From the NCBI RefSeq assembly GCF_009208555.1, contig NZ_WFLI01000008.1:124001-188000 (forward strand): a stretch of 64,000 nt of DNA. Direction: 5' to 3'. A program made the translations under genes and the position numbers. Below the pieces are notes generated by a model, which saw only the letters and a program-made list of their open reading frames with translations, searched no databases and was not told the DNA's origin. Origin of the DNA: Janthinobacterium violaceinigrum. Lineage in GTDB: Bacteria > Pseudomonadota > Gammaproteobacteria > Burkholderiales > Burkholderiaceae_D. Below are positions 7,724 through 17,451 of the stretch, in pieces; positions within the stretch are counted from its first letter, which is position 1; each line of letters begins with the position of its first letter.

Positions 7724-10057
7724 TCAGAACTTGATATTTGCCGTCAGGCTGAACGAACGGGGCTGGCCCGGGGTGTAGCGGAAGCCGGACTTGTTGATGG
7801 CCGCCACATAGGTCTTGTCGGCCAGGTTGTAGGCGTTCAGCTGCAAGTCGAGGTTCTTGTTGACGGGATACGTTGCCATGGCGTCGAAGACCCAGTAGGC
7901 ATCCACGCGGGCCGGCGTGCCGACGGCGCCGTCGGTGCCGCGCAGCATTTCACCCACGTAACGCGCGCCGCCGCCGATCTTCAGGCCAAATGGCAGCGTG
8001 TACGAGGTCCAGCTGGTGAACGCCTGTTTCGGCGTGTAGCTGAGGTTATTGATGCCGCTGGCCGTGACCACCTTGCCCGACTCGACCTTGGTATTCATGC
8101 GCGTGTAGCCGGCGCTGACCAGCCAGTTCGGCATGATCTCGCCCACCACGCCCAGTTCCAGGCCTTCCACGCGCTTCTTGCCGGTCTGATAGTAAATGGT
8201 GGGGATGACGGGATCCTGTTCCACTTCATTCTTGACGGTGGTCTGGTAGACGGCGGCCGACAGCGACAGTTTTTGCTTCAGGAAGTCCCACTTGGTGCCG
8301 ATTTCCTTGGTGAGGGTTTCTTGCGGGTCATAGTTCGGGTTTTGCGCGCTGCTGGCGCCGCTGCTCAGGGCGAAGTTGACGCCAGGCGGCGCTTTCGACG
8401 TGGCCAGCAAGGCATACACGCTGCTGTCCGGCGTCGGCTTGTACATGGCCGAGATCTTGCCGTTGGCCAAGGTGTCGCTCAGGGTCAGGTGGGTGGGAAT
8501 CGGCGTGCCCACTGGCAATGGCTGTACCGCTGGCGGCGTCACGGCCGCTTGCAGGGCGACGGCGTCATACGTGGTGTTGAAGTGGTCGAAACGCACGCCG
8601 CCGTTGAAGATCCACTTGTCGCCGAATTTGACGGTGTCGAATACATACAGGCTTTGCGTGTTGACTTCGCCTTCGGTGTAGGCGCCGCTGCGCACGGGGT
8701 TGTGGCCGGTGACGGGGTCGCGCGGGTTCGGCCGGTACAGATTGGCGTCCGGCAAGGTACCCAGGCTGGCGGGCACATAGCTGTAGTTGGTCTGCTTTTC
8801 GCTGGTGAACTCGGCGCCGGCCACCAGCGAGTGCTTGAGCACGCCCGTGTCGAATTGCGCGCTGACCACGGTCTGGTTGGTCAGGATCGTGTTTTCCTGG
8901 TCCTTGACGGTGCGCAGCGAGCGCGCCAGGGTCCAGGTCGACGGATCGGTGGCGACCGGCGTCTTCAGGTTGGCGGTGCTGCCCATGAAGGCCGTCAGCA
9001 GGTAGTCCTGCTTGGTCTTGCCGTAGCGCGTGGTGTTTTGCAGCTGCACATTGGGCGAGAAATCATGGTCGATGCGCAAGGTGCCCATGTCGGCCTTGAT
9101 TTTGTCGTAGTCCGCAGTGGAGCCGTAGAAATTCTTCGGGTTGACCTTGGCTGCGCTATTCAGGTAGGTACGGATGACCTTGTTCGTTTGCGTGATGGTG
9201 TCCGGCGTCGAGTAGTCGGGCAATCCGATGGTGGGCACGCCGCCGTCGGGTACGTTGTCCTGGTCTACGTGCAGGTAGCTGGCCGTGATGCGTGTTGGTT
9301 TACCGATGCCGAAGGTGACGGTGGGCGCGAAGGCCCAGCGCTTGTTCTTGACTTCATCGCGCGCCGGGTTGCCGCTGTCCTGCGTCATCAGGTTCAGGCG
9401 CAAGGCTGTGCCCGAGTCGGTGTCGAGGATGCGGTTCCAGTCGGCCGTGGCGCGCTTCTGCTTGCCGCTGCCCGCCGTCAGCAGGGAATTGAATTTGTTT
9501 TCCATGGTGGCCGTCTTGCTGACCAGGTTGATCGAGCCCGTGGGCGAACCGCGGCCGCTGTCCGTGCCCGCCGGGCCCTTCAGCACGTCGATCTGTTCGA
9601 TGTTGAAGACGTCGCGCGAGATGGAGCCCACGTCGCGCACGCCATCGACATAGATGCTGCCCGACGAGTCGAAGCCGCGCATGTAGACGGCGTCGCCCGT
9701 GTTCGTGTTGCCGTTTTCACCGAGGAAAAAAGTGCCGACGCCTGGCGTGTTGCGCAGCGCGTCCGTCAGGGTCAGCGCGCCTTGCTGTTCGATCAATTCC
9801 TTCTTGATCACGACGATGGTTTGCGGCGTATTGACCAGCTCTTCCGTGTATTTCGGCGACGACGCTTTTTCGGCCTTGAAATCATTTTCCTTGGAGCCCA
9901 CGACCTTGATTTCGTTCAGGGTTTGCTGCGATGCGGGGGCGCTTTGGCCGGCCGGATCGGCCGCTTGGGCGGCGACGGGCAGCAGCATCACGGCCAGGGC
10001 GGCGCCGATGTGCTGGTTGAAACGGTTGGGGGCGTGTTTGCGGCTCTTGATTGCCAT
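7724..10057 (-). CDS. fiu: TonB-dependent catecholate siderophore receptor (Fiu type)
   Basis: A 777-residue outer-membrane receptor. A signal peptide ends near residue 32 (PVAAQA), a TonB-box-like segment follows near LNEIKVVGS, and a plug domain starts near residue 70. The plug carries NTPGVGTFFLGENGN, GDAVYMRGFD and SIYVDGVRDVGS, blocks also characteristic of E. coli Fiu, which takes up ferric catechols. The beta-barrel ends with SFSLTANIKF and its terminal Phe. The start at 10057 has a GAGAGAG site. A good Fur box about 125 bases upstream points to iron repression. No partner transport genes are adjacent. Confidence 0.9.
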   Translation of the reverse strand: MAIKSRKHAPNRFNQHIGAALAVMLLPVAAQAADPAGQSAPASQQTLNEIKVVGSKENDFKAEKASSPKYTEELVNTPQTIVVIKKELIEQQGALTLTDALRNTPGVGTFFLGENGNTNTGDAVYMRGFDSSGSIYVDGVRDVGSISRDVFNIEQIDVLKGPAGTDSGRGSPTGSINLVSKTATMENKFNSLLTAGSGKQKRATADWNRILDTDSGTALRLNLMTQDSGNPARDEVKNKRWAFAPTVTFGIGKPTRITASYLHVDQDNVPDGGVPTIGLPDYSTPDTITQTNKVIRTYLNSAAKVNPKNFYGSTADYDKIKADMGTLRIDHDFSPNVQLQNTTRYGKTKQDYLLTAFMGSTANLKTPVATDPSTWTLARSLRTVKDQENTILTNQTVVSAQFDTGVLKHSLVAGAEFTSEKQTNYSYVPASLGTLPDANLYRPNPRDPVTGHNPVRSGAYTEGEVNTQSLYVFDTVKFGDKWIFNGGVRFDHFNTTYDAVALQAAVTPPAVQPLPVGTPIPTHLTLSDTLANGKISAMYKPTPDSSVYALLATSKAPPGVNFALSSGASSAQNPNYDPQETLTKEIGTKWDFLKQKLSLSAAVYQTTVKNEVEQDPVIPTIYYQTGKKRVEGLELGVVGEIMPNWLVSAGYTRMNTKVESGKVVTASGINNLSYTPKQAFTSWTSYTLPFGLKIGGGARYVGEMLRGTDGAVGTPARVDAYWVFDAMATYPVNKNLDLQLNAYNLADKTYVAAINKSGFRYTPGQPRSFSLTANIKF

Positions 10058-10181
10058 CTTGCTCTCTCGATAAGGTCAGGGTAGTGGTTCCTGGCTGGCG
10101 CTGCGCGGTGCAATGGCACGCGGACAAGTGGCTGGCGGTGGAGACGGGGTGTGGGACATTGTAATAATTGGGCGCTATTCC

Positions 10182-10200
10182 GTAAATGAGAATCGTTATC
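10182..10200. promoter_or_regulatory. Fur box
   Basis: GTAAATGAGAATCGTTATC matches the 19-bp Fur consensus at 15 positions. It lies between the minus-strand siderophore receptor and plus-strand nudC, and most plausibly represses the receptor under iron-replete conditions. Confidence 0.75.
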
Positions 10201-10347
10201 AGTCTCGTTTACACAACGGATTACAGGTATCGGAAAAAAAACACTGTGATGCCGCATGAATGCTTGCTTTGCCGGCGGGCCGCTGCTACGCGCGCAAGCG
10301 TCCGGCAGCGGGAGTATGATGAGCAACCTTTACAATTGACTGCCAGC

Positions 10348-11184
10348 ATGCTCCACACTCCCGATGCCTTTGTTCCCCTGATCGATGCGCCCGAACCGGC
10401 CCCGGCCTTTGACCTGACGCTCACGTTTGTGTTTCACCGGGGGCGGCTGCTGTTGCGTACGCCCCAGTTGCTCTTGCCCACAGCCGTCGAGGTGGTGGCG
10501 CTCGGCATCGACTTGAGCCGCGCCCAGCCCGTGGGCCTTTGGCAGGGCCGCTATTGCCAGACCGTCTGGGCCGATGAGGAAGCGTTGCCCGCCGATGGCG
10601 GCCTGGCCTGGCATGGCATGCGCAGTTTGTTCAATGCCGTCGACGACGGTTTCCTGGGCTTGGCCAGCCGCGCCGTGCAGCTGGCCGAATGGGCGCGCAC
10701 GCACCGCCATTGCGGCGTGTGCGCCACGCCCATGCAGCGCATGCGCGGCGAGCGCTGCTTTACGTGCGCCGCTTGCGGCATGCTCGCGTACCCGCGCATT
10801 TCGCCCGCCATGATGGTGTTGATACGCAAGGGCGACCAGGTGCTGCTGGCCATGCACAAGCACTCGCCGTCGCAACGCTTCAGTCCGCTGGCCGGTTTCC
10901 TGGAAGCGGGCGAATCGATCGAGGAAGCCGTGCACCGCGAAGTGATGGAAGAGGTGGGCTTGCGCGTGCACAATCTACAGTACTTCATGAGCCAGTCCTG
11001 GCCGTTTCCCCATTCGCTGATGATCGCGTTTACGGCCGACTACCTCGATGGCGACATCCGCCTGGACGAGAACGAGATCGCCGAGGCGCGCTGGTTCGGC
11101 CCCGGCGACGCGTGGCCGGAAGCGACGTCCAGCGTGTCGATTTCCGCGCTGCTGGTGCAGGCGCACCGTCCGCCGGCGCAGTAG
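10348..11184 (+). CDS. nudC: NAD(H) pyrophosphatase NudC
   Basis: A 278-residue Nudix hydrolase. It has a four-cysteine zinc ribbon (HCGVCATP ... CFTCAACG), a Nudix box GFLEAGESIEEAVHREVMEE, and SQSWPFPHS, which corresponds to the SQPWPFPxS motif that marks NADH-specific Nudix enzymes. NudC cleaves NAD(H) to NMN(H) and AMP and removes NAD caps from RNA. The open frame extends upstream to 10186, but that region holds the Fur box and low-similarity residues, so the ATG at 10348 is used; an ATG at 10249 is an alternative. The ribosome site at 10348 is weak. folE follows 77 bases downstream on the same strand. Confidence 0.9.
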   Translation: MLHTPDAFVPLIDAPEPAPAFDLTLTFVFHRGRLLLRTPQLLLPTAVEVVALGIDLSRAQPVGLWQGRYCQTVWADEEALPADGGLAWHGMRSLFNAVDDGFLGLASRAVQLAEWARTHRHCGVCATPMQRMRGERCFTCAACGMLAYPRISPAMMVLIRKGDQVLLAMHKHSPSQRFSPLAGFLEAGESIEEAVHREVMEEVGLRVHNLQYFMSQSWPFPHSLMIAFTADYLDGDIRLDENEIAEARWFGPGDAWPEATSSVSISALLVQAHRPPAQ

Positions 11185-11261
11185 GAAAGCAGCGGCTGCT
11201 CAGGCAGCCTGCCACATTTTCTATATACTGGCGGCAATTGCAAATTTTAGGGTGTTTTAGC

Positions 11262-11828
11262 ATGTCTCAAGAAGAATTCTCCGAAAACGACTGGCGCCGG
11301 CTGATCAGCAGCTTTGGCGAAGACCCGCAGCGTCCTGGCTTGCTGGAAACGCCGGCGCGCGTGGCCAAGGCCTGGAAGCACTGGACGTCGGGCTATGGCC
11401 AGGATCCGGTCGATTTGCTGAAAGCCTTCGAAGACGGCGCGGAGCAGTACAACGAGCTGATCGTGGTGCGCGGCATCCCCGTCTACAGCCATTGCGAACA
11501 CCACCTGGCGCCGTTCTTCGGCAAGGCCACCATCGGCTACGTGCCCAATGGCAAGATCGTCGGCCTGTCGAAGCTGACGCGCCTGGTCGACTGCTTCTCC
11601 AAGCGCCTGCAAGTGCAGGAACGCATGACGATGCAGATCGCCAATGCGCTGATGGAAGTGCTGGAACCGAAGTCGGTGGGCGTGGTCGTGCGCTGCCGCC
11701 ACCTGTGCATGGAAAGCCGCGGCATCCGTACGCCGGGCGAAGAAACCATCACCTCGGCCATGCTGGGTGAGATGCAGCCGAACCTGGCGCTGCGCACGGA
11801 ATTCCTGGCCCTGGCGCGCGAAAGCTGA
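11262..11828 (+). CDS. folE: GTP cyclohydrolase I
   Basis: A 188-residue enzyme converting GTP to 7,8-dihydroneopterin triphosphate, the first step of folate and pterin synthesis. Diagnostic blocks are the zinc and active-site segment YSHCEHHLAPFFGKATIGY, the GLSKLTRLVDCFSKRLQVQE region and RCRHLCMESRGI with the second zinc cysteine. Length is standard. The start at 11262 immediately precedes MSQEEFSE. A TATACT-like element lies about 35 bases upstream, so it may have its own promoter despite nudC upstream. A strong terminator follows. Confidence 0.96.
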   Translation: MSQEEFSENDWRRLISSFGEDPQRPGLLETPARVAKAWKHWTSGYGQDPVDLLKAFEDGAEQYNELIVVRGIPVYSHCEHHLAPFFGKATIGYVPNGKIVGLSKLTRLVDCFSKRLQVQERMTMQIANALMEVLEPKSVGVVVRCRHLCMESRGIRTPGEETITSAMLGEMQPNLALRTEFLALARES

Positions 11829-11850
11829 TTTTCGGCGACGATGCAGGACG

Positions 11851-11875
11851 AAGGCGGCTGATGCCGCCTTTTTTT
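11851..11875 (+). terminator. folE terminator
   Basis: An 8-bp stem AAGGCGGC/GCCGCCTT (11851-11858 with 11863-11870), TGAT loop and a T7 tail. It touches the stop codon of the convergent AraC-type gene. Confidence 0.92.
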
Positions 11876-12716
11876 ATGGCTTGCCCGATTCCCGTTCCGC
11901 CAGGTAACGGGCGGGCGGCTTGCCCACGGCCTTGCGGAACATGGTGACAAAGCCACTGGTGTTTTCGTAGCCGAGTTCCAGCGCCACCGCTTTCACGCTG
12001 TGGCCTTGCGCCAGCCGCTGCAAGGCCAGGATGACGTGCAATTGCCGGCGCCAGCGGCCCACGCTCATGCCCATTTCCTCCAGGGATTGCCGGGTCATGC
12101 TGCGCTCGCTCATGCCGATGCGGCTGGCCCATTCGGCCAAGGTGCTTTTATCGGCCGGCTGCGCCAGCAGCAGGGAAGCGAGGCGGCGCAGGCGCGCATC
12201 GCGCGGTATCGGCAAATGCAAGTCTTCCACGGGCGCGGCCGCCAGCTCATCGAGCAGAGTCGCCACCAGGCGTTCCTGCGCGCCGTGCAGCGCATACAGG
12301 GTGGGGAAACTGGCCGCCTTGGCGATCAGTTCGCGCAGCAGGGGCGAGACGGCCACGGTGCAGCAGACGGCCGGCAGGGCCGGCGCCATGGCTGGCTCGA
12401 CAAACAGGCAATAGCATTCGGCTTCGCCCACGCCCTGCGCCGCATGCATCAGGCCGCCCGGTATCCACACGGCGCACTGGGGCGGCACGATCCACACGCC
12501 GCTTTCTACCTCGCAATGAATCACGCCCCGCGTGGCATACAGCAGCTGTCCCTTGCGGTGCTGGTGCGGCGCCTGCTCCGCGTCTTCGCGCACACTGGCC
12601 AGGCCCACGGCCAGCAGCGGGCGCAGCACGCCATCGACGTCGAAATCGAAGATGGAGGCGGCGGCGTCCAGGCCCAGGTGGGCCGTCAGCATGCTGGGCA
12701 ACAATGGATGGGGCAT
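11874..12716 (-). CDS. AraC-family transcriptional regulator
   Basis: A 280-residue regulator with an N-terminal cupin-like sensor (HQHRKGQLLYATRGV and WIVPPQCAVWIPGG) and a C-terminal double helix-turn-helix. The DNA-binding part shows WASRIGMSERSMTRQ and ALELGYENTSGFVTMFRKA followed by GKPPARYL, the usual AraC ending. It belongs to the same subgroup as the regulator at 27635-28423. The ligand is unknown. Upstream and divergent is a small hypothetical gene, 166 bases away, a possible target. Confidence 0.88.
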   Translation of the reverse strand: MPHPLLPSMLTAHLGLDAAASIFDFDVDGVLRPLLAVGLASVREDAEQAPHQHRKGQLLYATRGVIHCEVESGVWIVPPQCAVWIPGGLMHAAQGVGEAECYCLFVEPAMAPALPAVCCTVAVSPLLRELIAKAASFPTLYALHGAQERLVATLLDELAAAPVEDLHLPIPRDARLRRLASLLLAQPADKSTLAEWASRIGMSERSMTRQSLEEMGMSVGRWRRQLHVILALQRLAQGHSVKAVALELGYENTSGFVTMFRKAVGKPPARYLAERESGKP

Positions 12717-12882
12717 GCGGTGTTGGCTGGATTGAATAATATTGTGGCTATTTTATGCAATGACGCGCAACGCCGCCAACGGTATCGTGTGGCTATCCGC
12801 AGCCCCGCTTCAACGGCAACCGCCGCCGCCAGTGTTCTGATGAAGGTGAGGAGGAACGGCAACCCCTTGAAGGAGTCATCCC

Positions 12883-13320
12883 ATGCAACTCGATTTTTCC
12901 ACATTTCCCCTCGTCTGGATGCGCCGCGACAGCGCGTCCAGCCTCCAGGCCGATGCCTTGTTCGCGCAATTCGACGCGCTGCTGGCGCGCCGGCAGGCGT
13001 TTGTCATCCTCAGCGAGGAAGGCTTTGACGAAGACGGGCATGAGCACCCGCAGGAAGAGCGCAAGCGGGCTTCACTGTGGATGAAGCAGAACAAGGCTGC
13101 CATCCGCGCCTATATCCAGGGCATGGTGCTGGTCGAACCGAGCGCCGCCAAGCGCCTGGCCGGCAAGGCCTTTGCCGTTTTATTCGGCAAGTTCTGGGGC
13201 TATCCCCTGCATTTCGGCACCAGCCGCGACGACGCGCTCGACATCGCCCAGCATTTGCTCAAGGCGTGGCTGCCCCCGCAACTGCCGCCGGGCGACGGCA
13301 GCACGGCCGCGCATCAGTAG
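12883..13320 (+). CDS. Hypothetical cytoplasmic protein
   Basis: A 145-residue soluble protein without signal peptide or membrane segment. The AAGGAG site 8 bases before the ATG supports the start. The N-terminal half (LDFSTFPLVWMRRD, LLARRQAFVILSEEGF) alternates hydrophobic strands and helices in a way reminiscent of small STAS/SpoIIAA-like folds, but no motif is decisive. It is divergent from an AraC-type regulator and overlaps the next gene convergently by 7 bases. I do not recognise the function. Confidence 0.75.
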   Translation: MQLDFSTFPLVWMRRDSASSLQADALFAQFDALLARRQAFVILSEEGFDEDGHEHPQEERKRASLWMKQNKAAIRAYIQGMVLVEPSAAKRLAGKAFAVLFGKFWGYPLHFGTSRDDALDIAQHLLKAWLPPQLPPGDGSTAAHQ

Positions 13321-13679
13321 CGGTATTCGCTGACCAGATGCTTGGTGAAGTTGTACTTGCTGCCGCCGTCGAGCAGGTCGACCAGGCGTTTCGGTGCCGA
13401 GGCCGACATGAAGGCGTCGGCTGCGCCGCCCGTGCTGCGGAACTTCATGCCGGGGCTGAGGATCTGGTTGGCGCCGATCTTCAGGTGCTGGAAGCTCTTG
13501 GTCTTTTCATTGTTGAGGATGAAGTGCAATTCCTGCTTGAAGGTCAGGAAGGGAATCTTCAGCCACCAGCCTTCGTCCGTGCCATAGCTGGCGACGCTGG
13601 CAAAGTGCGTGTTCTTGTCCGTCAGCGTGGGTTTGCCCAGGCGGTCGTTGATGCGTTTCATGGCTTCATTCTTGGTCAT
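13314..13679 (-). CDS. Hypothetical protein
   Basis: A 121-residue soluble protein, moderately basic, with no signal peptide and no cysteine. The middle (WWLKIPFLTFKQELHFILN) looks like paired beta strands. A purine-rich GAAAGA precedes the ATG. It ends inside the convergent neighbour. No family recognised. Confidence 0.65.
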   Translation of the reverse strand: MTKNEAMKRINDRLGKPTLTDKNTHFASVASYGTDEGWWLKIPFLTFKQELHFILNNEKTKSFQHLKIGANQILSPGMKFRSTGGAADAFMSASAPKRLVDLLDGGSKYNFTKHLVSEYRY

Positions 13680-13752
13680 GCTGTTCTTTCGTGTGTCGAT
13701 CTATGCGGCGTGCATTCTGACACAGGCGCGCCGCCGCGTGCCGGGGAATGCA

Positions 13753-14181
13753 TCACAGTAGCAAAATCAGCGAGCCGAGCACGATCAGGCCGCCACCGAG
13801 GGCCCCTTTCAGGGTGAACGGCTCGCCCAGCACCAGCCAGCCGGCCAGCATCACCAGCGCCACGCTGAGCTTGTCGACGGGCGCCACCAGCGAGACGGGT
13901 CCCAGTTGCAGCGCGCGGAAATAACATAGCCACGACAGCCCCGTGGCCACGCCCGAGGCGATCAGGCAGGTCCAGCCCACCCAGTTGCCGCCGCTGGGGC
14001 GCTGCCACTCCGCGCGCAGCGAGATGATGGCGGCCGTCACCAGCAGGATGACGCCCGTGCGTATCAAGGTGGCCATATTGCTGTTCAGGTGGGCGACGCC
14101 CAGCTTGCCCAGGATGGCCGTCAGGGCCGCAAACACGGCCGACAGGATGGCAAAGCCTTGCCAGCTCATGGTGGTCGACAT
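13753..14181 (-). CDS. Short EamA-domain (DMT) membrane protein
   Basis: A 142-residue membrane protein with five hydrophobic helices, corresponding to one EamA repeat rather than the usual two. Typical EamA features are FRALQLGPVSLVAPVDKLS and the GEPFTLKGALGGGLIVLGS ending. Single-repeat members are thought to act as dimers in the drug/metabolite transporter superfamily; the substrate is unknown. The ATG at 14181 has a clear AAGGAGT site, so the longer frame beginning at 14247 is not used. Confidence 0.85.
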   Translation of the reverse strand: MSTTMSWQGFAILSAVFAALTAILGKLGVAHLNSNMATLIRTGVILLVTAAIISLRAEWQRPSGGNWVGWTCLIASGVATGLSWLCYFRALQLGPVSLVAPVDKLSVALVMLAGWLVLGEPFTLKGALGGGLIVLGSLILLL

Positions 14182-14468
14182 GGCACTCCTTGCGCGGTGG
14201 GGAATGGCAATGACTGTAGCGTAAAAGAACGGCGGCCGCTGGCCCATTTTTATTGCAACGCAACACCAATTCTCATCAATTGTCGCAACGCATTAACAAC
14301 ACCGGGAAAAATTCATTGCTTCCCGGCATTGTAAATATTGGTCGTTCGAGCGTATGCTGGAGCAGTCTGAACGGTGCCGCCAGAGCACCGTCGCCGCCGC
14401 ATTCCTGGCCTGCAGAGCTGGAAGCGGGCCACGCCCCATCGCCGCAAATAGATAGTTGGAGACACAGC

Positions 14469-16115
14469 ATGAAGAAATTGACGTTCCAGCAGAAGTTATG
14501 GATTCCCCTGATTTGCAGCCTGTTGTGCATCACCGTTATTTTTGTCTATAACGCCCTGGAAATTCGCAAGATCCGCATCGAAGAGCGCAGCGCCGACCTG
14601 AGCAATGCCGCCGACCTGGGCCTGGGCGCCGTCAAGATGTTCGGCGACCTGGCCGCCAGCGGCGCCCTGACGAAGGAAGAGGCGCAAAAGCAGGCCACGG
14701 CCGTCATCAAGAGCATGCGCTTTGGCGAGACCGGTTATTTGTCCATCATCAACCTCGATGCCGTCGTCGTGATGAATCCCGCCGCGCCGCAAACCAACGG
14801 CAAGAACATGTCGGATTTCAAAGATGCCAACGGTACCTATCTGTACCGCGACATCGTTACCGTCGGCAAGAGCGATGCGGGCAAGGGTTTCGTCCACTAT
14901 TATTTCCCCCGTCCGGGCCAGAAGAATCCGGAACCGAAGATGAGCCGCGTGGTGGCCTACAAGCCGTGGGCCTGGACCCTCGTCGTGGGCGTGTACATGG
15001 ACGATATCGACGCGGCCTTCCGCCAGTCGCTGATCACTTCGCTGGGCGTGCTGCTGCTGGTGTGCGCCTTGCTGGCCGCCGTCGTCGTGGCCATCAACCG
15101 CAGCCTGCGCCATGCGCTGGGCGGCGACCCCGAGTATGCGGCCGACGTGGCCGAAAAGATCGCCAACAACGATTTGAGCGGCGCCGTGCGCACGCATGCC
15201 AACGACCGCCACAGCGTGCTGTATGCGATGAAAACCATGCAGGCCAACCTGGTCGACGCGATCAGCGAAATCCGCCACAGCGCCGAGACGATTGCCACGG
15301 CATCGAGCGAGATTGCCAGCGGCAATATGGACTTGTCGGCGCGCACGGAAATGCAGGCCAGTTCGCTGGAAGAAACGGCCGCCTCGATGGAGGAACTGAC
15401 CTCGACCGTGACGCAAAACGCGGGCAACGCCGTGCAGGCAAATGAGCTGGCGCAGTCCGCTTCCGCCGTGGCCCGCCAGGGCGGCGCCGTGGTGGCGCAA
15501 GTGATCGGCACCATGGACACCATCAACGCTTCGTCGCGCAAGATCGTCGACATCATCGGCGTCATCGATGGCATCGCGTTCCAGACGAATATCCTGGCCT
15601 TGAACGCGGCCGTGGAAGCGGCGCGCGCGGGCGAGCAGGGACGCGGCTTTGCCGTCGTGGCGTCGGAAGTGCGCAATCTGGCCCAGCGGTCCGCTGGCGC
15701 GGCAAAGGAAATCAAGGAACTGATCGGCGCTTCCGTCGACAGCATCGCGGCCGGCAGCACCCTCGTTGCACAGGCGGGCACGACGATGGATCAGGTGGTC
15801 GCGTCCGTCTCGCGCGTGACCGACATCATGGCCGACATCACGGCTGCCTCGCACGAGCAAAGCACGGGCATCGGCCATGTGAACCAGGCCATCACGGAAA
15901 TGGATAGCGTGACGCAGCAAAATGCGGCCCTGGTGGAAGAGGCGGCGGCAGCGGCGTCCAGCATGCAGGACCAGGCGGCCGTGCTGGCGCAGCTGGTGGC
16001 GCGCTTCAAGCTGTCGGCGCAGGAGCCGGGGACGGCGCCGCGCCTGGCGGCCGCTTCGGCTGCCGCGCCGCGCGCCGTGGCAAGAAAGCCGCTGCGCAGC
16101 CTGGCGGCGCGCTAG
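14469..16115 (+). CDS. Methyl-accepting chemotaxis protein, single-Cache sensor
   Basis: A 548-residue chemoreceptor. It has a membrane helix at about 11-29, a periplasmic single-Cache domain (about 35-180, with [20 protein letters not shown] and YFPRPG), a second helix at about 188-208, a HAMP segment and a methyl-accepting signalling domain. The highly conserved hairpin tip [20 protein letters not shown] is intact. Single-Cache sensors commonly bind small organic acids. The ATG at 14469 follows GGAGA. Unlike the two other chemoreceptors here it lacks a C-terminal WEEF pentapeptide-type tail and ends LRSLAAR. Confidence 0.95.
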   Translation: MKKLTFQQKLWIPLICSLLCITVIFVYNALEIRKIRIEERSADLSNAADLGLGAVKMFGDLAASGALTKEEAQKQATAVIKSMRFGETGYLSIINLDAVVVMNPAAPQTNGKNMSDFKDANGTYLYRDIVTVGKSDAGKGFVHYYFPRPGQKNPEPKMSRVVAYKPWAWTLVVGVYMDDIDAAFRQSLITSLGVLLLVCALLAAVVVAINRSLRHALGGDPEYAADVAEKIANNDLSGAVRTHANDRHSVLYAMKTMQANLVDAISEIRHSAETIATASSEIASGNMDLSARTEMQASSLEETAASMEELTSTVTQNAGNAVQANELAQSASAVARQGGAVVAQVIGTMDTINASSRKIVDIIGVIDGIAFQTNILALNAAVEAARAGEQGRGFAVVASEVRNLAQRSAGAAKEIKELIGASVDSIAAGSTLVAQAGTTMDQVVASVSRVTDIMADITAASHEQSTGIGHVNQAITEMDSVTQQNAALVEEAAAAASSMQDQAAVLAQLVARFKLSAQEPGTAPRLAAASAAAPRAVARKPLRSLAAR

Positions 16116-16131
16116 AAGTTTCGCCCAGGAC

Positions 16132-16557
16132 TTATTGGGCGGGTGCCGCCGCTGGCGGCGCCGGCTCGAATTCCAGCTTGTCATCGACGACCACGAATTG
16201 CCCGACTGGCTGGCCCAGGTCGGCTTTCGGGTCGTTTTCCATTTCCGTCAGCTCATTGCAGGTATTCGTTTCCGCCTGCCACAGCTGCTTGCCCATGCGG
16301 ATATTCCACACACCCTCGCCGGCCGCAAACAGCTCGACCTTGATGTCGGCTGGCGCATCCGTCGACAGCGTATGCAGGCGCTGGCATTGCGGCAGATTGG
16401 TGGCCATCAGCTGCACTTCCACGGTATCTTGCCAAAAATAACGTTGCTGGCGGCGCACGGTCAGCGAGTGGTCCTGGCCGTCGAACAGGTAGATGGCGAA
16501 GTCCTGGACACAGCCTGACAGCAGGACGGACAGCATGACGATCAGGAGTTTGCGCAT
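16132..16557 (-). CDS. Putative lipoprotein
   Basis: A 141-residue protein with a lipoprotein signal peptide: MRKLLIVMLSVLLSGC, lipobox LSGC with the acylated Cys at 16. The mature part has two further cysteines (LPQCQRL and NTCNEL) and a Pro/Ala-rich end. It converges on the chemoreceptor gene. No family recognised. Confidence 0.78.
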   Translation of the reverse strand: MRKLLIVMLSVLLSGCVQDFAIYLFDGQDHSLTVRRQQRYFWQDTVEVQLMATNLPQCQRLHTLSTDAPADIKVELFAAGEGVWNIRMGKQLWQAETNTCNELTEMENDPKADLGQPVGQFVVVDDKLEFEPAPPAAAPAQ

Positions 16558-16745
16558 GGTCGGCTTTCTTTGTTTGTGCTCTGGAATGTCGGGATGCCTG
16601 CGTGAGGCTGCGAGTGGGCGCTTGCCTCGCTTGGGCGCCGTCTTGTTTTTCGCTTACGTGGCATTATATCCATGCACACCAGTTGCGGCGCGACAATAGT
16701 TTTGCAGAGTCCGCCCGCTTTACTTATCTACCTGGAAAGACCACG

Positions 16746-17444
16746 ATGATCGACCTCTATTACTGGACCACGCCCAACGGGCACAAAGTGACGATGTTCC
16801 TGGAAGAAGCGGGCATCCCGTACACGCTCATTCCCGTGCATATCGGCAAGGGCGAGCAGTTCACGCCCGAATTTCTCGCCATTGCGCCGAACAACCGCAT
16901 CCCCGCCATCGTCGACCAGGCGCCGGAAGATGGCGGCGCGCCCCTGTCCCTGTTCGAGTCGGGCGCCATTCTGCAATACCTGGCCGAGAAAAGCGGGCAA
17001 TTCCTGCCGGCCGATGTGCGCGGCCGCGCCGAGGTGATGCAATGGCTGTTCTGGCAAATGGGCGGACTGGGTCCCATGGCCGGGCAAAACCACCATTTCG
17101 TGCAATATGCGCCCGAGCCCATCGAGTATGCGATCACGCGCTACGTGAACGAAACGAACCGGCTATACGGCGTGCTGAACAAGCGCCTGGCGGACCGTGC
17201 ATTCGTGGCCGGCGACAGCTATTCCATCGCCGATATGGCGATCTACCCGTGGATCGTGCCGCATGCGCGCCAGCGCCAGAAGCTGGAAGATTTCCCGCAC
17301 CTGGCGCGCTGGTTCGCGGCCATTGCCGCCCGTCCCGCCACCGTGCGTGCGTATGCGCGGGCGGCCGAGATCAATGTGCAGCCCACCGTCAGCGAGGATG
17401 CGAAAAGCGTGCTGTTCGGCCAGACGGCGAAGACGGTGGCGTGA
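16746..17444 (+). CDS. Glutathione S-transferase (YfcG/YghU-like)
   Basis: A 232-residue cytoplasmic protein. The N-terminal thioredoxin-fold half has YYWTTPNGHKV, with TPNG at the position used in the Nu-class YfcG/YghU enzymes, then NNRIPAIVD (cis-Pro) and LFESGAILQYLAE (the Ser of the glutathione gamma-Glu site). The C-terminal helical half has QNHHFVQYAPE and the DMAIYPW motif. Nu-class enzymes reduce disulfides using glutathione. The ATG at 16746 follows GGAAAG. It converges on the hydroxyisourate hydrolase gene. Confidence 0.93.
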   Translation: MIDLYYWTTPNGHKVTMFLEEAGIPYTLIPVHIGKGEQFTPEFLAIAPNNRIPAIVDQAPEDGGAPLSLFESGAILQYLAEKSGQFLPADVRGRAEVMQWLFWQMGGLGPMAGQNHHFVQYAPEPIEYAITRYVNETNRLYGVLNKRLADRAFVAGDSYSIADMAIYPWIVPHARQRQKLEDFPHLARWFAAIAARPATVRAYARAAEINVQPTVSEDAKSVLFGQTAKTVA

Positions 17445-17451
17445 TCGACGG

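Noticed and set aside
7718..10084. A 788-codon plus-strand open frame opposite the siderophore receptor
   Set aside because: It is the antisense shadow of a clear TonB receptor; its composition (Arg, Gly, Val, His-rich, no family motif) is typical of high-GC shadows.
14182..14468. Flagellar sigma-28 promoters before the three chemoreceptors
   Set aside because: I looked for TAAA-N15-GCCGATAA type elements upstream of each and found no convincing match.
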